Source of the DNA: Metabacillus mangrovi
GTDB taxonomy: Bacteria > Bacillota > Bacilli > Bacillales > Bacillaceae
Assembly (NCBI RefSeq): GCF_009711125.1
Contig: NZ_WMIB01000015.1
Location: forward strand, 38,278 to 102,277
Reading direction: 5' to 3'
Length of the DNA: 64,000 bases
Positions 7,767 to 15,752 of the stretch are shown here, in pieces (position 1 is the stretch's first letter; each line of letters opens with the position of its first letter). A program made the translations under genes and the position numbers. The notes under the pieces were generated by a model. It did not search any database. It was not told the origin of the DNA and was given only the letters and a program-made list of their open reading frames with translations.

Positions 7767-9079
7767 CCGATATCCAAATCAAACCATCGGAGCTGCTGGA
7801 ACTCGCCAAGAAAATTGGCGAGTCCATTCAAATGGCACAGGAAGGTCAAACCATGATCACCGGAGCCTCCTCCTACGCTACCACCGAGGCGATCGAAAAT
7901 GCTAAAATGAAATTAGTGAAACAGCTTGAAACGTACCTGGAGACGATTGATCATGGGCATCAGAAGGTGTTTGTAGCGAGGGAGCTGATGCTCGGAACAG
8001 ACAAAAATTACGCCGCCATTTACGACGAAAATGAATGGAGCATACCGAAATCAATCAAAGACAACCCTATGGCTATCATTGAATGGAAAAGAAAGAATAT
8101 TCATATGGAAAATGGCGTCTTGGTAAATCCTATGGGGTACAAAGATCCACCAAAACCAAATATGAAGGAATCAATGAATAAATTTGTAAAAGCAGAAAGA
8201 AAAAGAATTGCAAAAGTGGTCCCCAGAGCAAAACTCGTAAAGAAAAAGTTTGATTGGGGAGAGCATTTCAGACAATCTGCAGAAATGTCTTTGAACATGA
8301 ACCCAACTACAATGGGATTACAAGATCAGGTAAAAATGCTGACCGGTTATGACCTTCTTACTTTCAAAAAAATATCAAATTCAGAAAGAAAGCAATCAAC
8401 CTCAGCATGGGTAGACGGAATCCCCATTGTCTCAAACATTAAATCAGCAGTAGAACTCGACTCAGGCGTAAATCCCATTTCTGGAGAAAAACTCTCTGGT
8501 TTTGATAAAGCCGCAGCCGCCCTCACAATTGTAGGCGGAACCTTCACTCGGCCAATCAAACCCGGGATCAGAGCAGTTAAAACCATACCGAAACAATTTG
8601 TCCGGAAAGCGGATGATGTGGTGGGGAAGGTTGATGGGAAGACGGGGGCGTTTGAGGCTTTAAATAAGGGTACGGGAAATGTTCAAACTGGGGGCAGGGA
8701 ACTTTCAATTGATGAATATCTAAAGCGGCTTGATAATGCAGAAGAAATGTATGAGTCCTTTAGAAAATCCAAAACTGATGTCCAATCTATTGCTAATAAT
8801 ACTGGAATGACTAAACAGAGAATACAAAGAATCAAGGAGCATCTATTTATCAATGAGCATATAAAAGAACATGGAATTGGACGATTTGAATCAGATTATC
8901 AAATTGCGCAAGCTTGGGATAGGCTTCAAAAAGGTACTTATAACAAGAATGATATTGATTTATTGAATCATGAACTTTTTGAATCAAAATTCGAAGGGAT
9001 ATTCAAAACGGATTACAGGTCTGCACATGATAAAACAGTTGAATCTGGGCGTCCTTGGTATCCACCAGAGGAGGAGTAA
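7763..9079 (+). CDS. Polymorphic toxin with pre-toxin TG module and unassigned C-terminal toxin
   Basis: A 438 aa modular effector. Residues 1-90 form a helical WXG/YwqI-like secretion domain. A linker (NPMAIIEWKRKN, about 96-107) leads into a pre-toxin TG region at roughly 190-300 (LTGYDLLTF, VDGIPIVSNIKSAVELDSG, ISGEKLSGFDKAAAALTIVGG). The C-terminal 110 residues are the variable toxin tip, with an HTH-like stretch (VQSIANNTGMTKQRIQRIKEH) and a conserved-looking LLNHELFESKFEG...SAHDKT segment bearing His/Glu residues; the family could not be named. It overlaps the YwqH-like gene by four bases and is followed two bases later by its presumed immunity gene. Secretion through the type VII pathway is inferred from the partners. 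Confidence 0.75.
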   Translation: MTDIQIKPSELLELAKKIGESIQMAQEGQTMITGASSYATTEAIENAKMKLVKQLETYLETIDHGHQKVFVARELMLGTDKNYAAIYDENEWSIPKSIKDNPMAIIEWKRKNIHMENGVLVNPMGYKDPPKPNMKESMNKFVKAERKRIAKVVPRAKLVKKKFDWGEHFRQSAEMSLNMNPTTMGLQDQVKMLTGYDLLTFKKISNSERKQSTSAWVDGIPIVSNIKSAVELDSGVNPISGEKLSGFDKAAAALTIVGGTFTRPIKPGIRAVKTIPKQFVRKADDVVGKVDGKTGAFEALNKGTGNVQTGGRELSIDEYLKRLDNAEEMYESFRKSKTDVQSIANNTGMTKQRIQRIKEHLFINEHIKEHGIGRFESDYQIAQAWDRLQKGTYNKNDIDLLNHELFESKFEGIFKTDYRSAHDKTVESGRPWYPPEEE

Positions 9080-9081
9080 AA

Positions 9082-9333
9082 TTGGCTTCGTATGTATTAT
9101 TATTAAAGGAATATGAAGATGATGATACTGTAGTTTATAAATTTGGACCTAATGAAGAGATTATGGGTAAAATTGAGTTGAATAAAACAACCAGGAAGTT
9201 TACAGAGTTAGAAAGTTTACCGAATCAAAATTTTCCCACTAAGTTTTATTTTGATCGAGCTGCTCAAAGATTGGCAGTTTGCCTAGTAAGAGAAGATGGT
9301 ATATTTCCGGCAAAAACAGCTTTTGAATCATAG
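9082..9333 (+). CDS. Immunity protein for the 7763-9079 toxin
   Basis: TTG 9082 follows GAGGAG (9071-9076) and gives an 83 aa acidic protein beginning MASYVLLLKEYEDDD; the longer frame from 9055 lies inside the toxin gene. It has no signal peptide, as expected for a cytoplasmic antidote. Its position immediately after the toxin and before a terminator (9346-9383) is the main evidence for its role. The Pfam family was not recognised. Confidence 0.7.
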   Translation: MASYVLLLKEYEDDDTVVYKFGPNEEIMGKIELNKTTRKFTELESLPNQNFPTKFYFDRAAQRLAVCLVREDGIFPAKTAFES

Positions 9334-9345
9334 TAGCAACAAATA

Positions 9346-9383
9346 AAACCTTGAAGGGGAGAGGAGCCTTTCAAGGTTTTTTA
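9346..9383 (+). terminator. Rho-independent terminator after toxin/immunity pair
   Basis: AAACCTTGAA (9346-9355) pairs with TTCAAGGTTT (9370-9379) and runs into TTTT. Confidence 0.85.
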
Positions 9384-9407
9384 ATTAACTTATGTAAGAA
9401 TATTAGC

Positions 9408-9650
9408 ACTCCAGATACTCCAACGGGACAGCACAGAGTATTTTTTAATCTGAACAATCCTAGTAGACATTCGCAATTTCCATATCATAAAAAATAAAGG
9501 GGATAAGGAAGTATGTATAAACCTTGTCTCAGAATTAAGTGCAGGTTCATTAAATTTTCTAAGCGGACATTATGTTGCTTGACGTTTAAAATCTATCAGT
9601 ATTGGTGTAGGGTGAACGTCCCATTTTCTCGAACATTACATCAGCAGTAG
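9408..9650 (+). pseudogene. Remnant of another toxin tip and truncated immunity start
   Basis: From 9408 one frame reads TPDTPTGQHRVFFNLNNPS... to a TAA at 9495-9497, which looks like the last ~29 residues of a toxin. A GGATAAGGA ribosome site then precedes ATG 9513. The following frame (MYKPCLRIKC...) encodes only 45 residues and runs into the next duplicated pre-toxin module, so the immunity gene is truncated. The call rests on gene order and composition, not on a recognised family. Confidence 0.45.
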
Positions 9651-10246
9651 AACTCGATTCAGGCATAAATACCATTTCTAGAGAAAAACTCTCTGGTTTT
9701 GATAAAGCCGCAGCTGCCCTCACACTTGTAGGCGGAACCTTCACTCGGCCAATTAAACCCGGGATTAAAGCAGTTAAAACCTTGCCGAAACAATTTGTCC
9801 GGAAAGCGGATGATGTGGTGGGGACGGTGGATGGGAAGACGGGGACGTTTACCCTTTCTAATAAGGAATCCGCTAAGTATAATACTAATTCAATGAAACA
9901 CATATACCACGGGGAAATTAATAAACGTGGGAAAGCAGTTGGATATCATCATGAGAGTATGATGGGGGGCAGAGTTATTCCAGGATCCGAAAAATTGCCC
10001 GATAAAAATGGTGTATATATGGCTGAAGTTGAAATCGATGGTGTTAGAAAAGTCGCTGATTCAAGTTTCTTTCCTAAGGAATGGAACCGTGTAAAAGTAT
10101 TGAAATCTATTGAACAAGCCTACAAAACTAAGCAAAAGTTGGGTTCTAATAAGTATAGAGGAGTGACTTCTTCAGGGGTTAAAATAGAAATGTACTTAAA
10201 TAAAGATGGTTCAATAGCAACTGCATACCCGCTATACAAAAAATAA
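9611..10246 (+). pseudogene. Silent cassette: pre-toxin TG module plus EndoU nuclease tip, no N terminus
   Basis: The frame is open from 9611 to the stop at 10246, but an in-frame TAG sits at 9608-9610 and no secretion domain is encoded. Bases 9605-9850 duplicate 8409-8655 of the full toxin (VELDSG..., REKLSGFDKAAAALT, PKQFVRKADDVVG), then switch to a different tip. That tip (HIYHGEI, GYHHES, a SSFFPKEW segment, TSSGVKIE, ATAYPLY) matches bacterial EndoU RNase toxins (EndoU_bacteria): two His-containing motifs and the final YP. TTG 9782 is the first possible start but lacks a ribosome site. It probably serves as a recombination donor that can replace the tip of the upstream toxin. Confidence 0.7.
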
Positions 10247-10265
10247 AAATTAGGTGATAGAAGAT

Positions 10266-10601
10266 ATGAAATACCCCTATGAATTTGTAAAAGATCCATT
10301 TGGTGATTTAGGAATCGTTTTGCCAGAGGAAATTAGTCTTTTCTCAGATTTTATTGAAAATGTAGCTACAGAAGATCAAGCAGATGAATATATAGGATAT
10401 GCTAATAAGGTATTAACAGGTGATTTGGAAGATTTTGAAATTGAATTAAATGCTACAAGTATAGTTATAAAGGAAAATTTTTCAACAGTTAAAAATAGTT
10501 ATCGAATAGAGGAGCCGTATATAAACCAAATAGAAACTGATCAATTTATAGAGTTATTATTAATATGGAAAGAAAAGATACCGGAAACATTTAAAGGATA
10601 A
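10266..10601 (+). CDS. Immunity protein for the EndoU toxin cassette
   Basis: ATG 10266 is preceded by AGGTGAT at 10252-10258, a good anti-SD match; GTG 10254 overlaps that site and is rejected. The 111 aa product (MKYPYEFVKDPFGDLG...) is acidic and has no export signal. It lies 19 bases after the EndoU tip, the expected position of a cognate antidote. A decayed paralogue occurs at about 6780-7040, next to a decayed EndoU tail, so the toxin/immunity association is seen twice. With the toxin copy untranslated, this gene may act as an orphan immunity function against kin. The immunity family was not named. Confidence 0.75.
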   Translation: MKYPYEFVKDPFGDLGIVLPEEISLFSDFIENVATEDQADEYIGYANKVLTGDLEDFEIELNATSIVIKENFSTVKNSYRIEEPYINQIETDQFIELLLIWKEKIPETFKG

Positions 10602-10705
10602 TGTAATTAAGGTTGAAAGGAGTGGCTCTTCTGCTTTTAACGATAGAGAGGATGCTGAGAAAGTACCCAGTAAAGTCTTGAATAATAGAGAACGAAAAAG
10701 TGATT

Positions 10706-10748
10706 GAAGCATCGGGACGGTTCGGACGGTTCTAGTGCTTCTTTTTTT
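10706..10748 (+). terminator. Rho-independent terminator
   Basis: GAAGCA (10706-10711) pairs with TGCTTC (10736-10741) around a GC-rich interior (GGGACGGTTCGGACGGTTC) and is followed by seven T residues. Confidence 0.7.
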
Positions 10749-10769
10749 AGTTTATTAAGCAATTATAGC

Positions 10770-10814
10770 GTCTACTTGCTAATAAGAGCTGTGAGCTGTT
10801 ATTAGTAAGTAGAC
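10770..10814. repeat. Long inverted repeat (16-bp arms)
   Basis: GTCTACTTGCTAATAA (10770-10785) is repeated in inverse orientation as TTATTAGTAAGTAGAC (10799-10814) with one mismatch and a 13-base loop that itself contains GAGCTGTGAGCTG. There is no T tract, so it is not an ordinary terminator. It lies at the junction between two toxin cassettes. Confidence 0.6.
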
Positions 10815-10869
10815 TATTACAGAAAGAATAAGCCACTTGTGGTGAACAGGGTGAACAGATGAACAATAA

Positions 10870-11453
10870 GCCTCCTCTTATAATTCCGCCATCGAGCAAA
10901 ATCCAATGGCTGTGGCAGAGTGGAAGCGGAAAAATATATACATGGAGAACGGTGTGCTAGTCAATGCGATGGGCCACAAAGAAACAGAATCAGTAAGGGT
11001 AATTGATGAATACAGTGAGTGGAATGGAACCTACAAGCGCTTTGAGAACGGTCAAATCTATTATGTAGAAGGAAAGCGATTAGTAAGCAGCATCCCACCA
11101 AACCGTGTTGGCGGAGTAAAATCGGTTTATGATCAAGATCAATGGGGCCAGGGGGTTTCGGATGTCGTAGACTTTATCCCAATTCTGGGAAATGCGAAAA
11201 GTGGGATTGAAGGGATAACCGGTCATAACGCAGTTACTTTTGAAAAACTGAGTGGGATCGATCAGGGCTTGGCTGCAGCAGGGATTGTTGGCGGGCTGAT
11301 ATTGAAGGTTGGGAAGAAGGTTGTTAAGGGGATTGGTAGTCTCTCTCGGAATCAAAGGGTGGTGCTAACCCATTTGAATATGATTTTAAGAAAGGAAGAT
11401 ACTCTAATATTTATGGTCCGAATGGGGATCATCACATTTACTACAATAGATAA
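10870..11453 (+). pseudogene. Third toxin cassette: truncated, frameshifted pre-toxin module with short tip
   Basis: The frame opens after a TAA at 10867 and encodes IEQNPMAVAEWKRKN..., matching the linker of the full toxin at 7763, then a pre-toxin TG module (SDVVDFIPILGNAKSGIEG, TGHNAVTFEKLSGIDQG). Between about 11332 and 11352 the frame shifts: the tip reads SKGGANPFEYDF...GPNGDHHIYYNR to a TAA at 11451-11453 in another frame. The secretion domain is absent and the toxin tip is very short. An apparent 346 aa frame from 10906 to 11946 is an artefact that joins this pseudogene to the immunity gene. Confidence 0.75.
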
Positions 11454-11466
11454 AGAGGGAATAAAG

Positions 11467-11946
11467 ATGCCATATCAAAATGAAAAGATACAAAAAAAAA
11501 TAGCATTAATGAATGCTAAAAAAACAGTAAATCAATTATCTTATTTAGAGCTTATTGATTTTGAAGAATATGATTCTATGTGGTTGGAGTTAATCGAGCT
11601 ACCATTAAAACAATTTCGCAGATTAAATTCTGAACCAACATTTTCTAAGCCTGTTGAAGGTAGTATTGGTGACATATCCTGGTTTGAAAACTCTTTGAAA
11701 TTTTTAAAGGGAAAAAAAGAGTGGTTTATTCTAGTGCCGAATTCTCAATTTCCCGTATGGGCTAACGTTAAAGTGTTGGATAGTACAAATGCAATTGCAG
11801 AACTTTGGGAGACATCAGAAAATCGTGATATCATATTAGCTGATAAATCCACGGGAAGTATTGCCCAAATTTTTTTAGAAGAAAAAAATTATGAGATTCA
11901 TTTTGGGAAATGTGATGTGACAAACATAGACACCAAAAATATTTAA
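11467..11946 (+). CDS. Immunity protein of the third cassette
   Basis: Begins at ATG 11467 with GAGGGA at 11455-11460, 13 bases after the stop of the toxin tip. The 159 aa product (MPYQNEKIQKKIALMN...) is soluble, mixed alpha/beta by eye, with aromatic segments such as GDISWFENSLKFLKGKKEW. Assignment as an antidote rests on the toxin-stop/RBS/start arrangement that repeats throughout this island. It is in frame with the upstream toxin module only because of the frameshift there. The family is unknown. Confidence 0.6.
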   Translation: MPYQNEKIQKKIALMNAKKTVNQLSYLELIDFEEYDSMWLELIELPLKQFRRLNSEPTFSKPVEGSIGDISWFENSLKFLKGKKEWFILVPNSQFPVWANVKVLDSTNAIAELWETSENRDIILADKSTGSIAQIFLEEKNYEIHFGKCDVTNIDTKNI

Positions 11947-12064
11947 ATTACCTTTACAAATTACTACCTTAATTGGCTTATTGCCATTCAAGGTTTTTTG
12001 AAAAATTACCTGCTGGAGGATATTTATTATATGAGCATGTCAGAAAAATTTTAGGAGGTGTAAG

Positions 12065-12640
12065 ATGTCCATCACTAAAGAAAACAAAATGATTGCTAAA
12101 TCTGCTTTAGAAGCATTCGGTGGGAAACCTAGCGTATCTAGATATTGGGATGAAAATAACGATAGTAATATTGATTTGTTATCAGTTTTAAATAAACCTT
12201 TTGATGGAGTTACATCAATTTCCACTATTGGTTTATCTGAATATCCAATCGAATATTCAATTGATGAAAAACCACTGCGAATAGAAATTGCAGGAGCTTG
12301 TGGCTCGGAATTCGAGTATTTTGCAAATGTTTTATCTGCATGTGCTTTCAATATAATAAATACAAAGATGCATGTTTCACATGGTGAAGTATTTAAAGAC
12401 GTTATAAAAATGTATGATTCAGAAAGCGAGATGAAGCATGTATTATTTACATCACCTTTCATATGGGAAAATCTAGATAACATAGATTTTCCAGATAAAA
12501 AAGTTACATGGTTACTGGCAGTTCCAATATCAACAGAAGAGTTGTTATTTGCTAAAAAAGAAGGAACGGAAGCTTTGGAGGATTTGTTTGAAAAAGAAGA
12601 CATAGATATATTTAATCTAAATAGACAATCAGTTCTTTAA
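12065..12640 (+). CDS. yqcF: Suppressor-of-fused domain immunity protein (YqcF-like)
   Basis: ATG 12065 has a perfect AGGAGGTG at 12052-12059. The 191 aa product aligns by eye over its full length with B. subtilis YqcF, the antitoxin of the LXG DNase YqcG: SITKENK start, FGGKP, GVTSISTIGLS, ACAFNIIN, MKHVLFTSPFIWE, WLLAVPIS and FNLNRQSV at the C terminus. These belong to the SUFU fold used by many immunity proteins. No YqcG toxin is present; only about 110 bases of non-coding sequence separate it from the previous immunity gene, so it is an orphan antidote. A terminator follows at 12680-12722. Confidence 0.85.
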   Translation: MSITKENKMIAKSALEAFGGKPSVSRYWDENNDSNIDLLSVLNKPFDGVTSISTIGLSEYPIEYSIDEKPLRIEIAGACGSEFEYFANVLSACAFNIINTKMHVSHGEVFKDVIKMYDSESEMKHVLFTSPFIWENLDNIDFPDKKVTWLLAVPISTEELLFAKKEGTEALEDLFEKEDIDIFNLNRQSVL

Positions 12641-12679
12641 CTGAAATTTTATCCATAATAAGTCGTTAATAAAAAGGAC

Positions 12680-12722
12680 AAAGAAGCAACGGGATGGTTC
12701 TCGTGCTTCTTTACCTTTTTTA
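12680..12722 (+). terminator. Rho-independent terminator
   Basis: AAAGAAGCA (12680-12688) pairs with TGCTTCTTT (12704-12712), then a T-rich tract. Confidence 0.8.
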
Positions 12723-12905
12723 AAAGAATAGTATTAAGAATAATAAAAGAGTTGAATTGTTCATGAGAGTTTACTGTTGGCAATACTTATTACAGCCGTT
12801 CCCCCATTAAAATCCCCAACTTAACACCCCCTTAATATCACCTTCACACCTCCCATGTACATTTAATGGGAACGATCCTATTAAATATAATAAAGGAGAG
12901 TGTTT
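12723..12905 (+). promoter_or_regulatory. Intergenic leader of the 5'-nucleotidase-like gene
   Basis: AT-rich spacer with TATAAT at 12884-12889 only a few bases before AAAGGAG (12892-12898). No clear -35 or operator was identified. Confidence 0.25.
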
Positions 12906-14423
12906 ATGAACCGCTTTTTTCTTACCCTGATGAGTATTTTAGTGTGTATAGGCTCTTTGCTGCCGAGTTATATGGCCGCGGAAGCCAAGGGGAAACCACG
13001 CACAGCAACGGTGCTTTACTTTAACGATGCTCATGAAATTAGTCCGGTTGTGAATGATTTTGGAGATCGGGGCGGCGTTGCCAGGCTTAAGACTGCTATT
13101 GATCGAGTTAAAGATGAGAATAAACATACGGCCGTGGCGTTTGGTGGAGACTTGGGCGGAGGTACCCTGTTTGGAGCTGTGTACCAGGGGTTTCCTATGG
13201 TAGAAGCCTTTAATAAAATTGGTGTTGATGTGGCTAACTTCGGTCAGCATGATTTCGATTTTGGGTCAGAAGTTACGAAAGAACTGGTCGAGAAATCCAA
13301 TTTTAAGTGGATGTCTTCTAACCTTACAGATGTTGAGGGAAAACCGTTTGCCGATGTTCCCACCTACAAGATTATCAACAAAAAGGGAATCAAAATTGGC
13401 GTGATTAGTCTTACGGATGATATGAGTACGACGTCTTTAGATGGCCAGGTCGTCCAGCAGGATCTGATACAGTCGGCTAAAGATGCAGTTGAGAAAGTCA
13501 AGAGAACAAAAAAGGTAGACGCGATTATTGCGTTGACCCAGGAATCGCTAAAAAAAGACGAACAACTATTAGCAGCAGTCCCTGGAATCGATATGGTGTT
13601 TACAGAAGAACAAGCGGAGGACCGATCTTTTATCCATGAATACGAAGATAACCGCTACATAGCTGCACCGGAAGGAAACCTCGGCTCGATGATCCGGTTG
13701 GATATTAGTAAAGAAGGAAAAGACACCAAGCTGAAGCCGTCCGTAATCGAGGTCGATCACACAGTTCCTGAAGATCCGGAACTAAAAAAGCTCGCAGATT
13801 ATTATCAAAATAAGCTGGAGGAAGAGCTCGGTAACCCAATCGCCACATTGGAGACCCCTCTCAATTATGGTGACAACCACGAAACGAGAGTTCAGGAAAC
13901 GAATATTGGGAATTTCGTAGCCGACAGCTATCGCTCATTTTACAACGCAGACATCGGCATGATGAACGGCGGCGGAATCCGGACCAGCGTCCCATCCGGG
14001 GAATTCACCCTGCGTGACGCCTACGCCATTCTTCCTTTTCAAAACAAAGTTATCCTTGCAGACGTAAAAGGAGAAACCATCAAAGCCGCACTTGAAAACG
14101 GAGTATCAAGAGTCGAAAGCTTAGGCGGAGGATTCATGCAAGTCTCAGGCATGAACTACTCTTATAATCCTGCCAAACCAGTTGGATCCAGGGTAGAAGA
14201 CATTACAGTCAACAACCAACCACTGGATATGCAAAAAACATACAAAACAGCCATGCTGAATTATGTCTTTAACGGTGGAGACGGATACAGCATGTTCAAG
14301 AACAGCACACTCCACGTTGACGAAGCAAACGCCCGAACAGATGCGGAAGTGTTAATCGAGTACGCGAAAGAGTTAGAGGTAATTGATGTGGGGGTAGAGG
14401 GAAGGATTAGTGTGTTGAAATAG
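12906..14423 (+). CDS. Secreted 5'-nucleotidase-family protein with degenerate metal site
   Basis: ATG 12906 has GGAG at 12895-12898; GTG 12900 is too close to it. The 505 aa protein has a signal peptide (1-28), a calcineurin-like metallophosphatase domain (32-270) and a 5'-nucleotidase C-terminal domain (about 310-480; NGGGIRTSVPSGEFTLRDAY, FNGGDGYSMF). Asp41/His43 (FNDAHE) and Asp82 (GGDLGG) are kept. GNHE is replaced by GQHD (Gln114), the usual LTH by LTQ (Gln212), and the GHTH motif by TEEQ (233-236), so several metal ligands are missing. It may be a non-catalytic binding protein or a divergent enzyme. No LPXTG sorting motif is present. A terminator follows. Confidence 0.8.
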   Translation: MNRFFLTLMSILVCIGSLLPSYMAAEAKGKPRTATVLYFNDAHEISPVVNDFGDRGGVARLKTAIDRVKDENKHTAVAFGGDLGGGTLFGAVYQGFPMVEAFNKIGVDVANFGQHDFDFGSEVTKELVEKSNFKWMSSNLTDVEGKPFADVPTYKIINKKGIKIGVISLTDDMSTTSLDGQVVQQDLIQSAKDAVEKVKRTKKVDAIIALTQESLKKDEQLLAAVPGIDMVFTEEQAEDRSFIHEYEDNRYIAAPEGNLGSMIRLDISKEGKDTKLKPSVIEVDHTVPEDPELKKLADYYQNKLEEELGNPIATLETPLNYGDNHETRVQETNIGNFVADSYRSFYNADIGMMNGGGIRTSVPSGEFTLRDAYAILPFQNKVILADVKGETIKAALENGVSRVESLGGGFMQVSGMNYSYNPAKPVGSRVEDITVNNQPLDMQKTYKTAMLNYVFNGGDGYSMFKNSTLHVDEANARTDAEVLIEYAKELEVIDVGVEGRISVLK

Positions 14424-14436
14424 GAGTAAAGGAAGC

Positions 14437-14470
14437 AGAGGCATGGGCAGTTACCATGCTTCTTTTTTTT
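14437..14470 (+). terminator. Rho-independent terminator
   Basis: AGAGGCATGG pairs with CCATGCTTCT (14437-14463) followed by eight T residues. Confidence 0.9.
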
Positions 14471-14576
14471 GTCTTTAGTACACGAAAATTAACTGACGAT
14501 ACATATCGACAAGCAGATACATGGGCAGGACGATGAACCGGTCCCTCTGTTCCAAGGAAATAAATGTGGACACTTA

Positions 14577-14640
14577 TATCATAAAGTGATATATTGAAAT
14601 TAGACAGATGTGTCACATTATGATATATCCATAAGTGATA
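14577..14640 (+). promoter_or_regulatory. Promoter/operator region of PadR gene
   Basis: TTGAAA (14594-14599) and TATGAT (14619-14624) form a possible promoter. TATCATAAAGTGATA (14577-14591) is a dyad just upstream, and a related ATAAGTGATAAA lies over the downstream side, consistent with PadR autoregulation. Confidence 0.45.
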
Positions 14641-14654
14641 AATGAGGTGATCAA

Positions 14655-14969
14655 TTGGCCAAAACGGAGCAATTAACAGATTCGATGTTTTATATTATGG
14701 CTGCATTGACTAGGCCAAGGCATGGTTATGCAATTATGAACCTGATTGAAGAGACAACAAAAGGGGCGATGACAATAGGTCCCGCTTCGATGTACACCAT
14801 TATTAAAAAGCTGTTAAAACAAGAGTGGATTTATTTGTTCGATGGATCGGACTCAAGGCGAAAAACCTATTTGCTTACTGAAAAAGGCAGACACGTATTA
14901 AATGAAGATGTAAAGCTAAGAAAACGGATGATTGCATTAGCGGAAGCTGGATTGGAGGAGGAAGAATGA
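14655..14969 (+). CDS. PadR-family transcriptional regulator
   Basis: TTG 14655 is preceded by GAGGTGA at 14644-14650. The 104 aa product has the PadR winged-helix N-domain: LTDSMFYIMAALTRPRHGYAIM, SMYTIIKKLLKQEWI and a RRKTYLLTEKG wing, followed by a short C-terminal helix. PadR proteins repress neighbouring membrane-protein genes. This one overlaps the downstream DUF2812 gene by four bases, a very common PadR/DUF2812 pairing in Firmicutes. Dyad sequences upstream suggest autoregulation; the inducer is unknown. Confidence 0.9.
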   Translation: MAKTEQLTDSMFYIMAALTRPRHGYAIMNLIEETTKGAMTIGPASMYTIIKKLLKQEWIYLFDGSDSRRKTYLLTEKGRHVLNEDVKLRKRMIALAEAGLEEEE

Positions 14970-15682
14970 GACGCACCAAATATATAATGTCAGGCGGACT
15001 GGCGTTCTCTGAGGATAAGGACATGGAAAAATTACGGCGGTTTTCCTTGAAGGGCTGGCATGTTAGCGGTTTTAAGTTCATGGGCTATGTCCTCGAAAAA
15101 GGGGAAAAATTAGATTGCATTTACAGTGTAGATTATCGTCCAATTAAAGAGGAGGAAGAAGAGGAATATGCTGAATTTTTTTCATCATCTGGCTGGGCGC
15201 ATATCGCCTCAGAAGGAGACGTACATCTATTTCGGGCAAACCCCGGTACAAAACCAATATACACGGATCGCGAAACAACCGTTGAGAAATATGAAAATTC
15301 AGCAAGGCCCATCAACAAGCTAGCGGTCCCCCTAGTTTTAGCAACCGTACTCTTATGGGTTGGAGCTATGGTAAGCTATGGTTTCTTAAACATATTCCTT
15401 ACTGTAGCGGCGATTGTCTTAAGTGTAATAGCCATTCCGGCAGCCTGGACGGCCCTCGCAGCAGCCAGGAACAGATGGAAGGCAAACAATAAAAAAACGT
15501 TTGTTTATGTGTCATACCTACTGCCAATCCTTGTTTTATTGATAGCTGTTCTTGGCCTATTGCTTTTCGATATCCGTGCCGTCCGCATGCTGGTTTATAT
15601 GGTGATCGGAGCCATAGCCTTTCCAGCTACTATTTGGTTCATTATGTCTTTTTCTCACAAAATGAGAAAGGATAAGGTCTAA
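14966..15682 (+). CDS. DUF2812 membrane protein
   Basis: A 238 aa protein. The N-terminal soluble half (about 1-115) carries the DUF2812 pattern (KLRRFSLKGWHVSGFKFMGYVLEKG, YSVDYRP, FSSSGWAHIASEG, HLFRA), followed by four hydrophobic segments in pairs (about 117-160 and 175-230). The N-domain lies on the cytoplasmic side by composition. It is translationally coupled to the PadR gene. The function of DUF2812 is not established; a PadR-controlled stress or envelope-sensing role is plausible. Confidence 0.85.
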   Translation: MRRTKYIMSGGLAFSEDKDMEKLRRFSLKGWHVSGFKFMGYVLEKGEKLDCIYSVDYRPIKEEEEEEYAEFFSSSGWAHIASEGDVHLFRANPGTKPIYTDRETTVEKYENSARPINKLAVPLVLATVLLWVGAMVSYGFLNIFLTVAAIVLSVIAIPAAWTALAAARNRWKANNKKTFVYVSYLLPILVLLIAVLGLLLFDIRAVRMLVYMVIGAIAFPATIWFIMSFSHKMRKDKV

Positions 15683-15752
15683 AATAAAGGTCAAAAGCCT
15701 CGTTCCCTTCCAATCATAGCAAGGCCTTATTAATTTATAATGTTCCCATAGA

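Noticed and set aside
9586..9903. 105-aa minus-strand frame
   Set aside because: Antisense to the duplicated pre-toxin module; no RBS and a mirrored copy exists at 8347-8586.
10906..11946. Single 346-aa chimeric protein
   Set aside because: The frame crosses from toxin module to immunity protein through a frameshift; toxin stop (11451) and immunity RBS/start (11455-11469) lie inside it.
12040..12603. 187-aa minus-strand frame
   Set aside because: Antisense to the YqcF-like gene, whose RBS and family match are far stronger.
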